This document shows, one piece after another, positions 27,303-34,962 of a stretch of DNA of 64,000 bases. Origin of the DNA: SPDF01 sp963812085 (lineage in GTDB: Bacteria; Gemmatimonadota; Gemmatimonadetes; Gemmatimonadales; GWC2-71-9); NCBI GenBank assembly GCA_963812085.1, contig CAWETL010000006.1, positions 372,001 through 436,000 of the forward strand, given 5' to 3'. Under the pieces are notes generated by a model. That model made no database searches, was not told the origin of the DNA, and worked only from the letters and a program-made list of their open reading frames with translations. Each line of letters begins with the position of its first letter. The stretch's first letter is position 1. Both the position numbers and the translations under genes were made by a program.

Positions 27303-28328
27303 TCAGTTCTTCTTTCCGAAGCCGGCCGCGAGGCCGTTGACCCAGGCGTCGACCAGGTCAAAGTAGGTGGTGATGCCGGGGGCGCCGAACGTGTTCTCGG
27401 GCACGATCACGGCCGTGGCGCCGGTCTTGGCCGCCACCTGCTCGATCTGCGAGCGGGGGAAGTAATTGGAGGCGAAGAGCACCGGGATCTGCCGTTGCTT
27501 CATGAGGGCGATGACGTCCTCGACATGTCCCGGCGTCGGCGGGATGCCCGGCTTGGCCTCGATGTAGGTGACGCAGGTGACCTGGAAGCGCGCGCTGAAG
27601 TAGGCCCACTCCTTGTGGTAGCAGGCCATCTCCTTCCCCTTGAACACCGCGCCCGTCTTGAGCCAGCCGCCGAGCTGGTCGGAGAGCGGCTTGCCCTTGA
27701 GCATCGTCTTCGAGAGGAAGCCGTCGAGCTGGTTGGTCTTGAGCAGGTTGAAGGCCGCGGCCGGCGTCAGGATGGTCACCAGGTCCTTCCCCATCGTGGC
27801 CTCCAGCACCCGCTTTTCGAAGTCCTGTTCCCGCGCCTTGTAGTACTCGGCGTTGGCCGGGTCCACCCGCGTGAGCCCGGTCAGGATGTTCCGGCCGATG
27901 ATGATCCCATTGACCGGGTCGGTGTGGATGTGCGGGTTGCCCTCGGCGTGGATGTCGCCCTCGGCGCGGCTGAGCGACGTGGGCACCTCGAGCAGGGTGA
28001 TGCCGGTGTAGGCGGCCACGTAGCCGGGAGCACCCTCCATGATCTTCCGGTTGTTGGCCCGGTCGAGGAGGGTGGGCACCCAGAGCTCGAGGTCGAGCCC
28101 GGTCGTGACGAAGAGGTCGGCGTCGCGGAGCAGCGCCACGAAACTCGGCTTGGGCTGCACGAAGTGCGGATCCTCGTCACCCTGGGCGATCGCCGTGACC
28201 GTGCCCCGATCGCCGACGATTTCCCTGGCGATCGAGCCGTAGGTGGTGAGGCTGGTGACGACCTTGATCGGCGCGGCGGGCGGCGTGCCCGTGAGCGCGG
28301 CGAGGAGCAGCAGTGCTGGTGCGAGCAT
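27303..28328 (-). CDS. Metal-binding periplasmic protein of ABC transporter (ZnuA-like, cluster A-I)
   Basis: 341 residues with a signal peptide (LAPALLLLAALTGTPPAA). Metal ligands expected in the family are visible: His in GDEDPHFVQPKPS (about residue 54), HIHTDP (about 134), CYHKEWAYFSARF (about 237), and the acidic PENTFG near the C-terminus. The second lobe strand motif is VPVLFASN-like (IPVLFASNYFPRSQI). Zinc is the likeliest cargo, manganese possible. It lies between the porin gene (one base gap) and the permease gene. Confidence 0.88.
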   Translation of the reverse strand: MLAPALLLLAALTGTPPAAPIKVVTSLTTYGSIAREIVGDRGTVTAIAQGDEDPHFVQPKPSFVALLRDADLFVTTGLDLELWVPTLLDRANNRKIMEGAPGYVAAYTGITLLEVPTSLSRAEGDIHAEGNPHIHTDPVNGIIIGRNILTGLTRVDPANAEYYKAREQDFEKRVLEATMGKDLVTILTPAAAFNLLKTNQLDGFLSKTMLKGKPLSDQLGGWLKTGAVFKGKEMACYHKEWAYFSARFQVTCVTYIEAKPGIPPTPGHVEDVIALMKQRQIPVLFASNYFPRSQIEQVAAKTGATAVIVPENTFGAPGITTYFDLVDAWVNGLAAGFGKKN

Positions 28329-28329
28329 G

Positions 28330-29730
28330 TCAGTAGGTCTCGTGTTTGTGGGGACCGAGCGCCCAGACCACCTGGAGCGTCAGATTGTCGAGCGAGCCGA
28401 TCGAGTCGACGTGGTTGCGGAACGCCTGCAGGCGGAGGAAGACGAACTCGCTCTGCCACCAGGTGAGCACGCCGGTGCCCTGCCAGACCGGATCGTTGGG
28501 CCCGAAGGGCGACTCGACATAGTCGTACCGGCCGCCGACCACCCAGCGCTGGCTGAGCCGCCAGGAGAGGTCGGAATACATGCCGTAGCGGGTGGTGGTC
28601 GGGGCGTCGCTGATCCGCTGGATGCGGTAGCCCTCGGTGCGGAAGGTCAGTTCCTTGCGCGTGCCGGCGTCGGGCGGCCGGATCGTCAGGCGGAAGTCGG
28701 CGCCGAGCAGGTTGCTGGTGAGGCCGGAGTCGCTGTTCTGCGCGGCGATGCCGGTAAAGCCGATCTGCATGTAGGTACTACGGGAGAGCTGCCAGAAGTT
28801 CTGCAGCCGGCCGAGGATCGCCGGCTGGTGGCCATAGTCCGCCAGCGCCCCGCTCTCGATGGCGGCGCCCTGCAGGTAGATCTCGGAGGTGCCCTTGGCG
28901 ATCGAGACCGGGAGCGTGGTGTAGAGGCTCGCGCCGACGCCGCTCAGGCCGTCAGGCGCGAGGTACTCCTGGTACACCAGCGGGTAGTTGGTTTCCGGCA
29001 GCGCATGCCGGTGCCAGCGGTTGAGGTCACCCACCGGCATCCGGAACTTGCCGATGTCCGCCCGGCTGTGGGCCGGGAGTCCCGTCCAGTAGATGTAGGC
29101 CTCTTCCACCCCGACACCGTCCTGGCCCCAGGTCAGGAAGATCTTGGTGAAGGAGTAGGGATCGAGCGTGGCCTGGAGCGCCACCTCCACCTCGGCCAGC
29201 TGCATGTCGAGGCCCTGGATGTCAGACTGCGCGGCGAACTGCACGTCGCCGGTGGCACTGATCTCGGGGTTCATCGACGACTGGTTGCGCTGGCGGCTGA
29301 CGAACTGGGTGGGCGTGGCGTTCGTCGTGTCCGCCACGGCCGGCGCCCCGGCGGCGACCGCGGTGCTGTCCGCGGCGGCGCGAATCGCGGCGAGCGGATC
29401 CTGCGCCGTGTCAGCCGCTGGCTTGGCAGGGGCCGCCGCGAGCGAGCAGCGGGAAGCGGTGACGGCGTCGACGCGCGCAGAGAGGCGCGCGATGGCGACG
29501 GCCAGCGAGTCCACCGACGCGTTGCCGGTGGGCTTCGGAGCGACGAACACCGGAGCCGGGCCGGTCGGGCACTGCCCGGCCTCGAGCGAATCCAGTCGGG
29601 CCGTGAGCATCAGGACGGTGCGATGGAGCGAATCCACCGCGGCGCCGGACGGCACCTGCGCGCTGGCGCGGGATGCCGCGGCGCCCGTGAGCGCCATGAT
29701 GATGACGGCCGTGCGGAGCAATGACCGCAT
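28330..29730 (-). CDS. Outer-membrane porin-like protein of the metal uptake operon
   Basis: 466 residues. Signal peptide (LRTAVIIMALTGAAASRASA), then a region that alternates helical heptads (DSLHRTVLMLTARLDSLEAG, IARLSARVDAVTAS) and so probably forms a short trimeric coiled coil, then from about residue 140 a barrel (ISATGDVQFAAQSD, FTKIFLTWGQDG, WRLSQRWVVGGRYDYV), ending in WALGPHKHETY with a His-rich tail. Coiled coil plus barrel is typical of porins that bind peptidoglycan. With the ABC binding protein one base downstream, it probably admits the metal through the outer membrane. Confidence 0.75.
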   Translation of the reverse strand: MRSLLRTAVIIMALTGAAASRASAQVPSGAAVDSLHRTVLMLTARLDSLEAGQCPTGPAPVFVAPKPTGNASVDSLAVAIARLSARVDAVTASRCSLAAAPAKPAADTAQDPLAAIRAAADSTAVAAGAPAVADTTNATPTQFVSRQRNQSSMNPEISATGDVQFAAQSDIQGLDMQLAEVEVALQATLDPYSFTKIFLTWGQDGVGVEEAYIYWTGLPAHSRADIGKFRMPVGDLNRWHRHALPETNYPLVYQEYLAPDGLSGVGASLYTTLPVSIAKGTSEIYLQGAAIESGALADYGHQPAILGRLQNFWQLSRSTYMQIGFTGIAAQNSDSGLTSNLLGADFRLTIRPPDAGTRKELTFRTEGYRIQRISDAPTTTRYGMYSDLSWRLSQRWVVGGRYDYVESPFGPNDPVWQGTGVLTWWQSEFVFLRLQAFRNHVDSIGSLDNLTLQVVWALGPHKHETY

Positions 29731-29752
29731 GGGCCTCCTCGTTCCTGTTGAG

Positions 29753-29777
29753 GGGAGCCGAGAGAGGAACGGCTCCC
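29753..29777. other. Intercistronic hairpin in the metal uptake operon
   Basis: GGGAGCCG, a 9-base loop, then CGGCTCCC: a perfect 8-bp stem in the 78-base gap between the small His-containing gene and the porin gene. It has no T-run. It may set the ratio of upstream to downstream expression. Confidence 0.5.
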
Positions 29778-29808
29778 GGATGTCGGGGTTAGCTCAATCG
29801 GAGGAGGG

Positions 29809-30144
29809 TCAGGCGGGTGGGGCGCGGGAGCGCTCGAGCGCGATCAGGTCGGTCGCGGCGGGTGCGGCGACGATGGTCGGGGTGAGGCGGACGTGGAGTG
29901 GCGGCGCCACCCGGATTGCCCGGGCGCTGCCGAGGTCCTCGCGCTGGGCCACGGCCCGCGCCGAGAGGACGCATCGATCGGCGTGATGGACGACGCCGAG
30001 GGGCTCCATGTGCGTGACGCCGGCAAATGGATCGTGTCCGGCCCGGTGGAACAGGGCGGCGTCGGCCACGGGCATGCCCAGCGCTCCGATGACGAGGAGC
30101 AGGGCAAGCAGGGCAGAGCGCAGCCGGATGGCGGGATGTGTCAC
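29809..30144 (-). CDS. Small secreted protein, first gene of metal uptake operon
   Basis: 111 residues from GTG 30144. A strong signal peptide (LRSALLALLLVIGALGMPVADAA) is followed by a short, His-containing segment, LFHRAGHDPFAGVTHM ... VHHADRCVL, and a Pro/Ala-rich end. His clusters suggest zinc or copper binding. No known domain. The frame runs open far upstream, so the start is inferred from the signal peptide. It precedes the porin by 78 bases in the same direction and probably belongs to the operon. Confidence 0.5.
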   Translation of the reverse strand: MTHPAIRLRSALLALLLVIGALGMPVADAALFHRAGHDPFAGVTHMEPLGVVHHADRCVLSARAVAQREDLGSARAIRVAPPLHVRLTPTIVAAPAATDLIALERSRAPPA

Positions 30145-30252
30145 GGGGTGGAATGTGCCGGGCCGGCCAGCGTTGGACAAGGCAGGGCGTCGGTAGGGCC
30201 GCACCACTGTGCGCCGGGCCCAGCGGGCGCCCAACTGCCGGCGATCTTAGCG

Positions 30253-30899
30253 TCAGCTGAGTGTGTCGTGGACCATGTTCGGCGGCATGCCGGAGTACGA
30301 ATACCCCGTCTTCGGGCACGAAACCGCGGGGTTCGTCGACTTGAACACTCCTGACGGGTTCGTCAGCCAGAGCCAGACGTGCAGGTCGTAGTGGTGCATT
30401 TCCGGCGACATGATCGGCGCGTGCCCCTCCATCGGCCCCACCAGCGGCTGGCCGAAGATGGATGGCGGCGGCGTGCCCTCCTTCACCAGGCGGCCGGCAT
30501 GAACCACTCGGCCGCCGCGAGCTTCAGCTTGTCGCCGTCCCGCTCGTAGATCAGCACCTGCGGCTTGGCCGGATCGAGGGTCGGTCCGACGTTGCCCATG
30601 TTGAGGAAGTGCACGCCCATGCCACCGGGTCCGTACTGCATCGTGCCCTCGGCGGCGCCCTTCGGGAAATCGACGCAGACGAGAGTCGAGAGATAGCCGT
30701 CGCGCACAGCGGCGACGGGGTCCTGGTACTTGTCGAGCAGTGTGCGGACGCTGTCGAGTTGCGGTGAGAGCTTGGGAGCCGACGCCGGTTTCGCCATCTG
30801 GGCCTGGGCCACCGAGGGGGCCACTAGCGAGCCGGTGATGGCCAGAACGGACAGCAGTCGAATGCTGGCCGCAACGCGCCGCAGTGTCGTGCGTTCCAT
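30253..30899 (-). CDS. Conserved unknown exported protein, one frameshift
   Basis: About 215 residues once joined. The first frame begins at ATG 30899 with a signal peptide (IRLLSVLAITGSLVAPSVAQA) and reads to AAAEWFMPA near 30490; the second continues LVKEGTPPPSIFGQP ... MHHYDLHVWLWLTNPSG ... PNMVHDTLS and ends at 30253. The change behaves like one missing base in a GGCC-rich stretch, unlike most other breaks in the window. The pattern HYDLHVWLW with surrounding Pro/Gly (PMEGHAP) is seen in uncharacterised secreted proteins. Function unknown. Confidence 0.65.
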
Positions 30900-31002
30900 G
30901 ATGCTTCCTCGGATGATGGGTGGACGACCGCAGGCAATATGAAGGTTCCTACATTACCGGCGCCTGTCAGGAACGCAATGCTCAGGAGTCCGCCTTACCG
31001 GC

Positions 31003-31042
31003 TTGCGAATCCAGAATCCTCGCGTAGATTCAATGTATATAC
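31003..31042 (+). promoter_or_regulatory. Candidate mazEF promoter and operator
   Basis: TTGCGA (31003-31008), 16 bases, TAGATT (31025-31030), then the palindrome GTATATAC (31035-31042) just downstream of the -10. A purine-rich ribosome site (ACGAGG, 31044-31049) precedes the antitoxin ATG. MazE-type antitoxins bind AT-rich palindromes here and repress their own operon. Confidence 0.5.
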
Positions 31043-31058
31043 CACGAGGCATCAAACG

Positions 31059-31298
31059 ATGAAGACTCGTATCTCAAAATGGGGCAATAGTTTAGCCGTT
31101 CGACTCCCCAAGCCGTTTGTCGATGAGCTCGGCCTGTCCGACGGCGCCGAGGTCGAGATTGTGCTGCGTGATGGTCGCATCGTGCTGACAGCAGCGGGGC
31201 GGGAGTACGGGCTCGAGGAACTCGCGGAAGGGATTACGCCGGAAAACCGCCCGACGGAAACCGACTGGGGCCGCCCGCAGGGACGTGAAGTGTGGTAG
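31059..31298 (+). CDS. mazE: MazE-type antitoxin (AbrB/SpoVT fold)
   Basis: 79 residues. The first half is the swapped-hairpin DNA-binding fold: MKTRISKWGNSLAVRLPKPF, then VEIVLRDGRIVLTAA. The acidic, Trp-containing tail (ITPENRPTETDWGRPQGREVW) is the part that wraps and neutralises MazF. ATG at 31059. Its stop overlaps the toxin's GTG start by seven bases, which ensures antitoxin is made first. Confidence 0.88.
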   Translation: MKTRISKWGNSLAVRLPKPFVDELGLSDGAEVEIVLRDGRIVLTAAGREYGLEELAEGITPENRPTETDWGRPQGREVW

Positions 31299-31612
31299 CG
31301 CCCGATCGCGGCGATCTCGTCTGGCTCACCATCGAGCCCACGGACGGCAGCGCACCACAGCGCCGGCCGGCGCTGGTGGTTTCGCCGGCGCTCTACAATG
31401 CGCGCTCCGGTCTGGCGTTGATGTGCGCCGTGAGCGGGCGGGCGACCGGCTATCCCTTCGAGGTCCCACTGCCGGAAGGACTCGCAGTGGAGGGGGTCGT
31501 ACTGGCGGATCACCTGCGCAGCGCCGACTGGAAGGCTCGCCACGCCGAGGTGGCGGGACGGGTGCCCCAGGCGGTGGTCGAGGATGTGCTGGCGAAGCTG
31601 AAGCCACTGTAG
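31292..31612 (+). CDS. mazF: MazF-type mRNA interferase toxin
   Basis: 106 residues from GTG 31292. Family landmarks: RGDLVWLTIEPTDGSAPQRR (beta1-beta2 loop that covers RNA), RPALVVSPALYN with the conserved Arg, and AVSGRATGYPFEVPLP, matching the PITS...GYPFEV region with Ser in place of Thr. It cleaves single-stranded RNA at short sequences. Directly downstream of its antitoxin. Intact. Confidence 0.9.
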   Translation: MVAPDRGDLVWLTIEPTDGSAPQRRPALVVSPALYNARSGLALMCAVSGRATGYPFEVPLPEGLAVEGVVLADHLRSADWKARHAEVAGRVPQAVVEDVLAKLKPL

Positions 31613-31691
31613 CGGGAGAAACGAGAAAGAGGACTGAAGGACTAAGTCCATTTTCTCCTTCCTCTCAAAGACAGAACGGAAGGGTGACCGC

Positions 31692-32240
31692 GTGCAACCT
31701 GACAACCTGATCCAGATCACCAACCCGGCGTCCCGCGTCCGCGGCACCTTTCGTGTCAACGGCGAGGCGCGCGAAGCGCTCTACAAACCGCACACCACGC
31801 TGCTCGAGCTGCTGCGCGAGGATCTCCAGCTTACCGGCACCAAGCACGGCTGCGAGCTCGGCGAGTGCGGCGCCTGCACGGTGCTCGTGGATGGCGTCCC
31901 GGTCCTCTCCTGCCTGGTACTGGCGCAGGCCGTTGAGGGGCAGGAAGTGTCCACGGTAGAAGGGATGGCCGCCGGCCCGACGTTGCATCCGCTGCAGCAG
32001 GCCTTCGTGGAACTCGGTGCGGCCCAGTGCGGCTACTGCACCCCCGGGGTGCTGCTGGCCGCCGAGGCGCTGTTGAAGGACACGCCGGCTCCGACTCGCG
32101 AAGAGATCAAGCTCGCCCTCTCCGGCAACCTGTGCCGCTGCACCGGGTACGTGAAGATCTACGAGGCAATTGAATTGGCGGCATTGCGAATGCGCGGGGA
32201 ATTCGCTGAGCCTCGGCGCGAGACGCTATATGGCTACTAG
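31692..32240 (+). CDS. Molybdenum hydroxylase small [2Fe-2S] subunit (HcrC/CoxS-like)
   Basis: 182 residues from GTG 31692. The first domain is a plant-type ferredoxin with GCELGECGACTVLVDG and a fourth Cys in LSC; the second is the four-helix cluster domain with AQCGYCTPGVL and NLCRCTGY. It passes electrons between the molybdopterin and FAD subunits. It is first of three genes; its last bases overlap the start of the large-subunit reading frame (32230). About 20 extra residues at each end compared with typical members. Confidence 0.92.
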   Translation: MQPDNLIQITNPASRVRGTFRVNGEAREALYKPHTTLLELLREDLQLTGTKHGCELGECGACTVLVDGVPVLSCLVLAQAVEGQEVSTVEGMAAGPTLHPLQQAFVELGAAQCGYCTPGVLLAAEALLKDTPAPTREEIKLALSGNLCRCTGYVKIYEAIELAALRMRGEFAEPRRETLYGY

Positions 32241-34698
32241 AAAAAAGCCCCTGGACCCCGGCTTTCGCCGGGGTGACGACGGAGAGGTGACCGCCCCGCT
32301 GCCCAGCGGCCCCGCTGCCTACTCCGTCATCGGAACTCCCCGGGCCAAGACCGATGCTCCCGGCAAAGTCGCCGGCCAGACGCTCTTTGCCGACGACATC
32401 ATCCTGCCGCGGATGCTCTGGGCCAAGCTGCTCCGGAGTCCGCACCCGCACGCGCGCATCGTGTCGATCGACGTCTCCCGTGCGCGCGAGCTGCCGGGCG
32501 TGGAGGCGGTGCTGACCGGCGCCGACTTCCCCATTCCCTTCGGCATCCTGCCCGTGAGCCAGGACGAACACGCCCTCTGCCCCGACGTGGTGCGCTTCGT
32601 CGGCGATCCGGTGGCCGCGGTGGCCGCTGTCGACGAGGAGACCGCGCTCGCCGCCTGTGGCCTGATCGAGGTGACCTACGAGCCGCTGCCGGTGATCGGC
32701 TCGGTGGACGACGCGGCCGCGACCCCGGCGCCGCAGCTCCACGGCTACGCCGATGAGGGCAACTGGCACAAGCTGGTGCACCTGCAGTTCGGGGAGCTCG
32801 AGGAGGGGTTTCAGCGCGCCGACCTGGTGCGGGAGGACCTCTTCCTCTACGAGGGGAACACCCATCTCCCGATGGAGCAGCACGCCAGCATCGCGCACGC
32901 CACGCCGGACGGCCGCATCACGGTCTGGTCCAGCACGCAGACGCCGCACTACCTGCACCGCGCGCTGTCCAAGGTACTCGAGCTCCCGCCGCCACGGCTC
33001 CGCGTCATCGCCACGCCCAACGGCGGCGGCTTCGGCGGCAAGAGCGACCCGTTCAACCACGAAATCGTCGTCGCCAAGCTGAGCCTTGTCACCGGACGGC
33101 CGGTCAAGATCGGGCTCACGCGGGAGGAAGTGTTCTACTGCCACCGCGGGCGGCACCAGGCGCTGATGAAGATTCGCACCGGCGTGACGAAGGACGGCGC
33201 GATCACTGCCATGGACTTCGAGTCGTACCTCGATGGCGGCGCCTACGGCTCGTACGGCGTGGCGTCGCTCTACTACACCGGCGCGTTGCAGACCGTCACC
33301 TATGACGTGCCCACCTATCGCTTCCGCGGTGGGCGCGCCTTCACCAACAAGCCGCCCGGCGGCCCCAAGCGCGGGCACGGCACCACCCAGCCGCGCTTTG
33401 CCGTCGAGGTGCAGCTCGACAAGATCGCCGAAGAGCTGAAGATCGACCCGGCGGAGCTCAGGCTCCGGCACCTGGTCCAGCCCAACGCCGTCACCGCCAA
33501 CTGGCTCCAGCTCGGTACGGTGGGGCTCGCGGCGTGCATCGACAAGGTGGTGGAGGGGTCGCGCTGGAAGGAGCGCTTCCGGAAGCTGCCGTACGGGCGC
33601 GGACTCGGTCTCGCCTGTTCCTCGTACATCACGGGCGCCGGCCTCCCGATCTACTGGAACGACATGCCGCACTCGGGCGCCCAGATCAAGTGCGACCGGG
33701 GCGGAGGCGTCACGATCTTCTGCGGCTCCATCGACATCGGACAAGGGTCCGAGTCCGTTCTCGCTTACGTGACCGCCGAGGTACTCGGCGTCGAGCCGGC
33801 CGACATCAAGGTCGTGACCGCCGACACCGATCTCACCCCGGTGGACTTGGGCAGCTACTCCTCGCGCGTGACGCTCATGACCGGTCAGGCGGCGATGCAG
33901 GCCGCCACGCGGGTGCGGGACCAGATCGCCTCGGCCGTGGCCACCAAGCTCGACGTGCCGGTGGACCGGCTGGTCTTCGGCGGGCGCCGGGTGTTCGACG
34001 CGCAGGACCCCGATCGCGGGCTCTCGTTCCAGGAGGCGGTCGGCGTCGCCGAGGCGAAGCACGGGACGCTCGGCGCGGTGGGGAGCTACACGCCACCGCG
34101 CTCGCCGGGCCGCTACCGCGGCGCAGGCGTCGGGCCGTCGGCGGCGTACAGCTATTCCGCGGCGATCGCCGAGGTCGAGGTGGATTCCGAGACCGGCATC
34201 GTGCGGGTGCCGACCATCTGGATCGGGCACGACATCGGGCAGGCCATCAACCCGGCGCTGGTGATGGGCCAGGTGGAGGGCGGCGTGTACATGGGCCTCG
34301 GCGAGGCGCTCATGGAGGAGATGGCCTATCGCGAGGACCGGAAGGTGGTACACAAGTTCCCGTCGATGCTCGAGTACAAGAGCCCGACCACGATGGAGAT
34401 GTGCGACGTCATCACCTACCTGATCTCGGACCCCGACCCCAACGGCCCCTTCGGCGCCAAGGAGGCGGGGCAGGGGCCGCTCAATCCAGTGATGCCCGCC
34501 ATCGCGAACGCGATCTACGACGCGGTCGGGGTGCGGATCGACGAGGTGCCGATGAGCCCGCCGAAGATCCTCAAGGCGATGCAGGCCAAGGCCAAGGGGA
34601 AGGACCCGCGCTTCGGTCCCAGCGGCACGCCGACGGTGCCGTGGCCGGAGCGGACCTATGTCAGGACGCCGGCGCAGGGTGGGAATGGTCGGGATTAG
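32230..34698 (+). CDS. Molybdenum hydroxylase large subunit (HcrA / xanthine-dehydrogenase-like)
   Basis: 822 residues from ATG 32230. It binds the molybdopterin cofactor and substrate. Motifs: GTPRAKTDAPGKVAGQTLFADD at the N-terminus, GGGFGGKSDPFNHE (about residues 260-273), KRGHGTTQPRFAVEVQLDKIA, and PFGAKEAGQGPLNPV near the C-terminus. The GKSDPF and EEVFYCHRGRH stretches are closest to 4-hydroxybenzoyl-CoA reductase alpha as I remember it. At the place of the usual catalytic Glu (GE) stands Gln748 (codon 34471-34473). The first 20 residues are encoded by a palindromic repeat; the true start may be GTG 32287, next to a GGAG. Confidence 0.88.
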   Translation: MATRKKPLDPGFRRGDDGEVTAPLPSGPAAYSVIGTPRAKTDAPGKVAGQTLFADDIILPRMLWAKLLRSPHPHARIVSIDVSRARELPGVEAVLTGADFPIPFGILPVSQDEHALCPDVVRFVGDPVAAVAAVDEETALAACGLIEVTYEPLPVIGSVDDAAATPAPQLHGYADEGNWHKLVHLQFGELEEGFQRADLVREDLFLYEGNTHLPMEQHASIAHATPDGRITVWSSTQTPHYLHRALSKVLELPPPRLRVIATPNGGGFGGKSDPFNHEIVVAKLSLVTGRPVKIGLTREEVFYCHRGRHQALMKIRTGVTKDGAITAMDFESYLDGGAYGSYGVASLYYTGALQTVTYDVPTYRFRGGRAFTNKPPGGPKRGHGTTQPRFAVEVQLDKIAEELKIDPAELRLRHLVQPNAVTANWLQLGTVGLAACIDKVVEGSRWKERFRKLPYGRGLGLACSSYITGAGLPIYWNDMPHSGAQIKCDRGGGVTIFCGSIDIGQGSESVLAYVTAEVLGVEPADIKVVTADTDLTPVDLGSYSSRVTLMTGQAAMQAATRVRDQIASAVATKLDVPVDRLVFGGRRVFDAQDPDRGLSFQEAVGVAEAKHGTLGAVGSYTPPRSPGRYRGAGVGPSAAYSYSAAIAEVEVDSETGIVRVPTIWIGHDIGQAINPALVMGQVEGGVYMGLGEALMEEMAYREDRKVVHKFPSMLEYKSPTTMEMCDVITYLISDPDPNGPFGAKEAGQGPLNPVMPAIANAIYDAVGVRIDEVPMSPPKILKAMQAKAKGKDPRFGPSGTPTVPWPERTYVRTPAQGGNGRD
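32244..32282. repeat. Dispersed-palindrome-like repeat at start of large-subunit gene
   Basis: A run of A and CCC-CTGGA leads into CCCCGGC, loop TTTC, GCCGGGG, then TGACGACGG. This layout (TGGA + GC palindrome + TGACGA) is that of short repeats scattered between genes in many bacteria, translated as a PGFRRGDD-like string. Here it falls inside the 5' end of the reading frame. Confidence 0.55.
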
Positions 34699-34962
34699 GT
34701 TCGGTTGATGAGCCCCTCGACCAGCCTGCTCCTCCGGCACTGGAGTTCACAACACTCCGATCCGGTATGGAGTGCAGGTGTGTCGGAACTCACGTGCCTC
34801 CGGAGCAGCCCGGCCTTCGGGGCTCACGGTAGATCGCGGAATGACGGGGAGGTCGGTGAAGGGAATGGTCCGGAGGGGGCGCGAACTGTTTCTGCCCGAA
34901 GGACCATCCCGAGCCGACCGACCAGCGCACGCAGCACGAACGTCCACCCGGGGTACTGTCGA
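34699..34962. other. 264-bp spacer within the hydroxylase operon with inverted repeats
   Basis: An unusually long gap between large and FAD subunit genes. It contains a stem GGGAATGGTCC (34861-34871) / GGACCATCCC (34901-34910) with one bulged base, and a smaller GCCC / GGGC hairpin near 34808-34826. No convincing coding frame. Confidence 0.45.

Noticed and set aside
32287..32289. GTG 32287 as the sole start of the large subunit
   Set aside because: It is a reasonable alternative, but ATG 32230 overlaps the small-subunit stop in the coupled style of the operon; the two cannot be decided from sequence alone.
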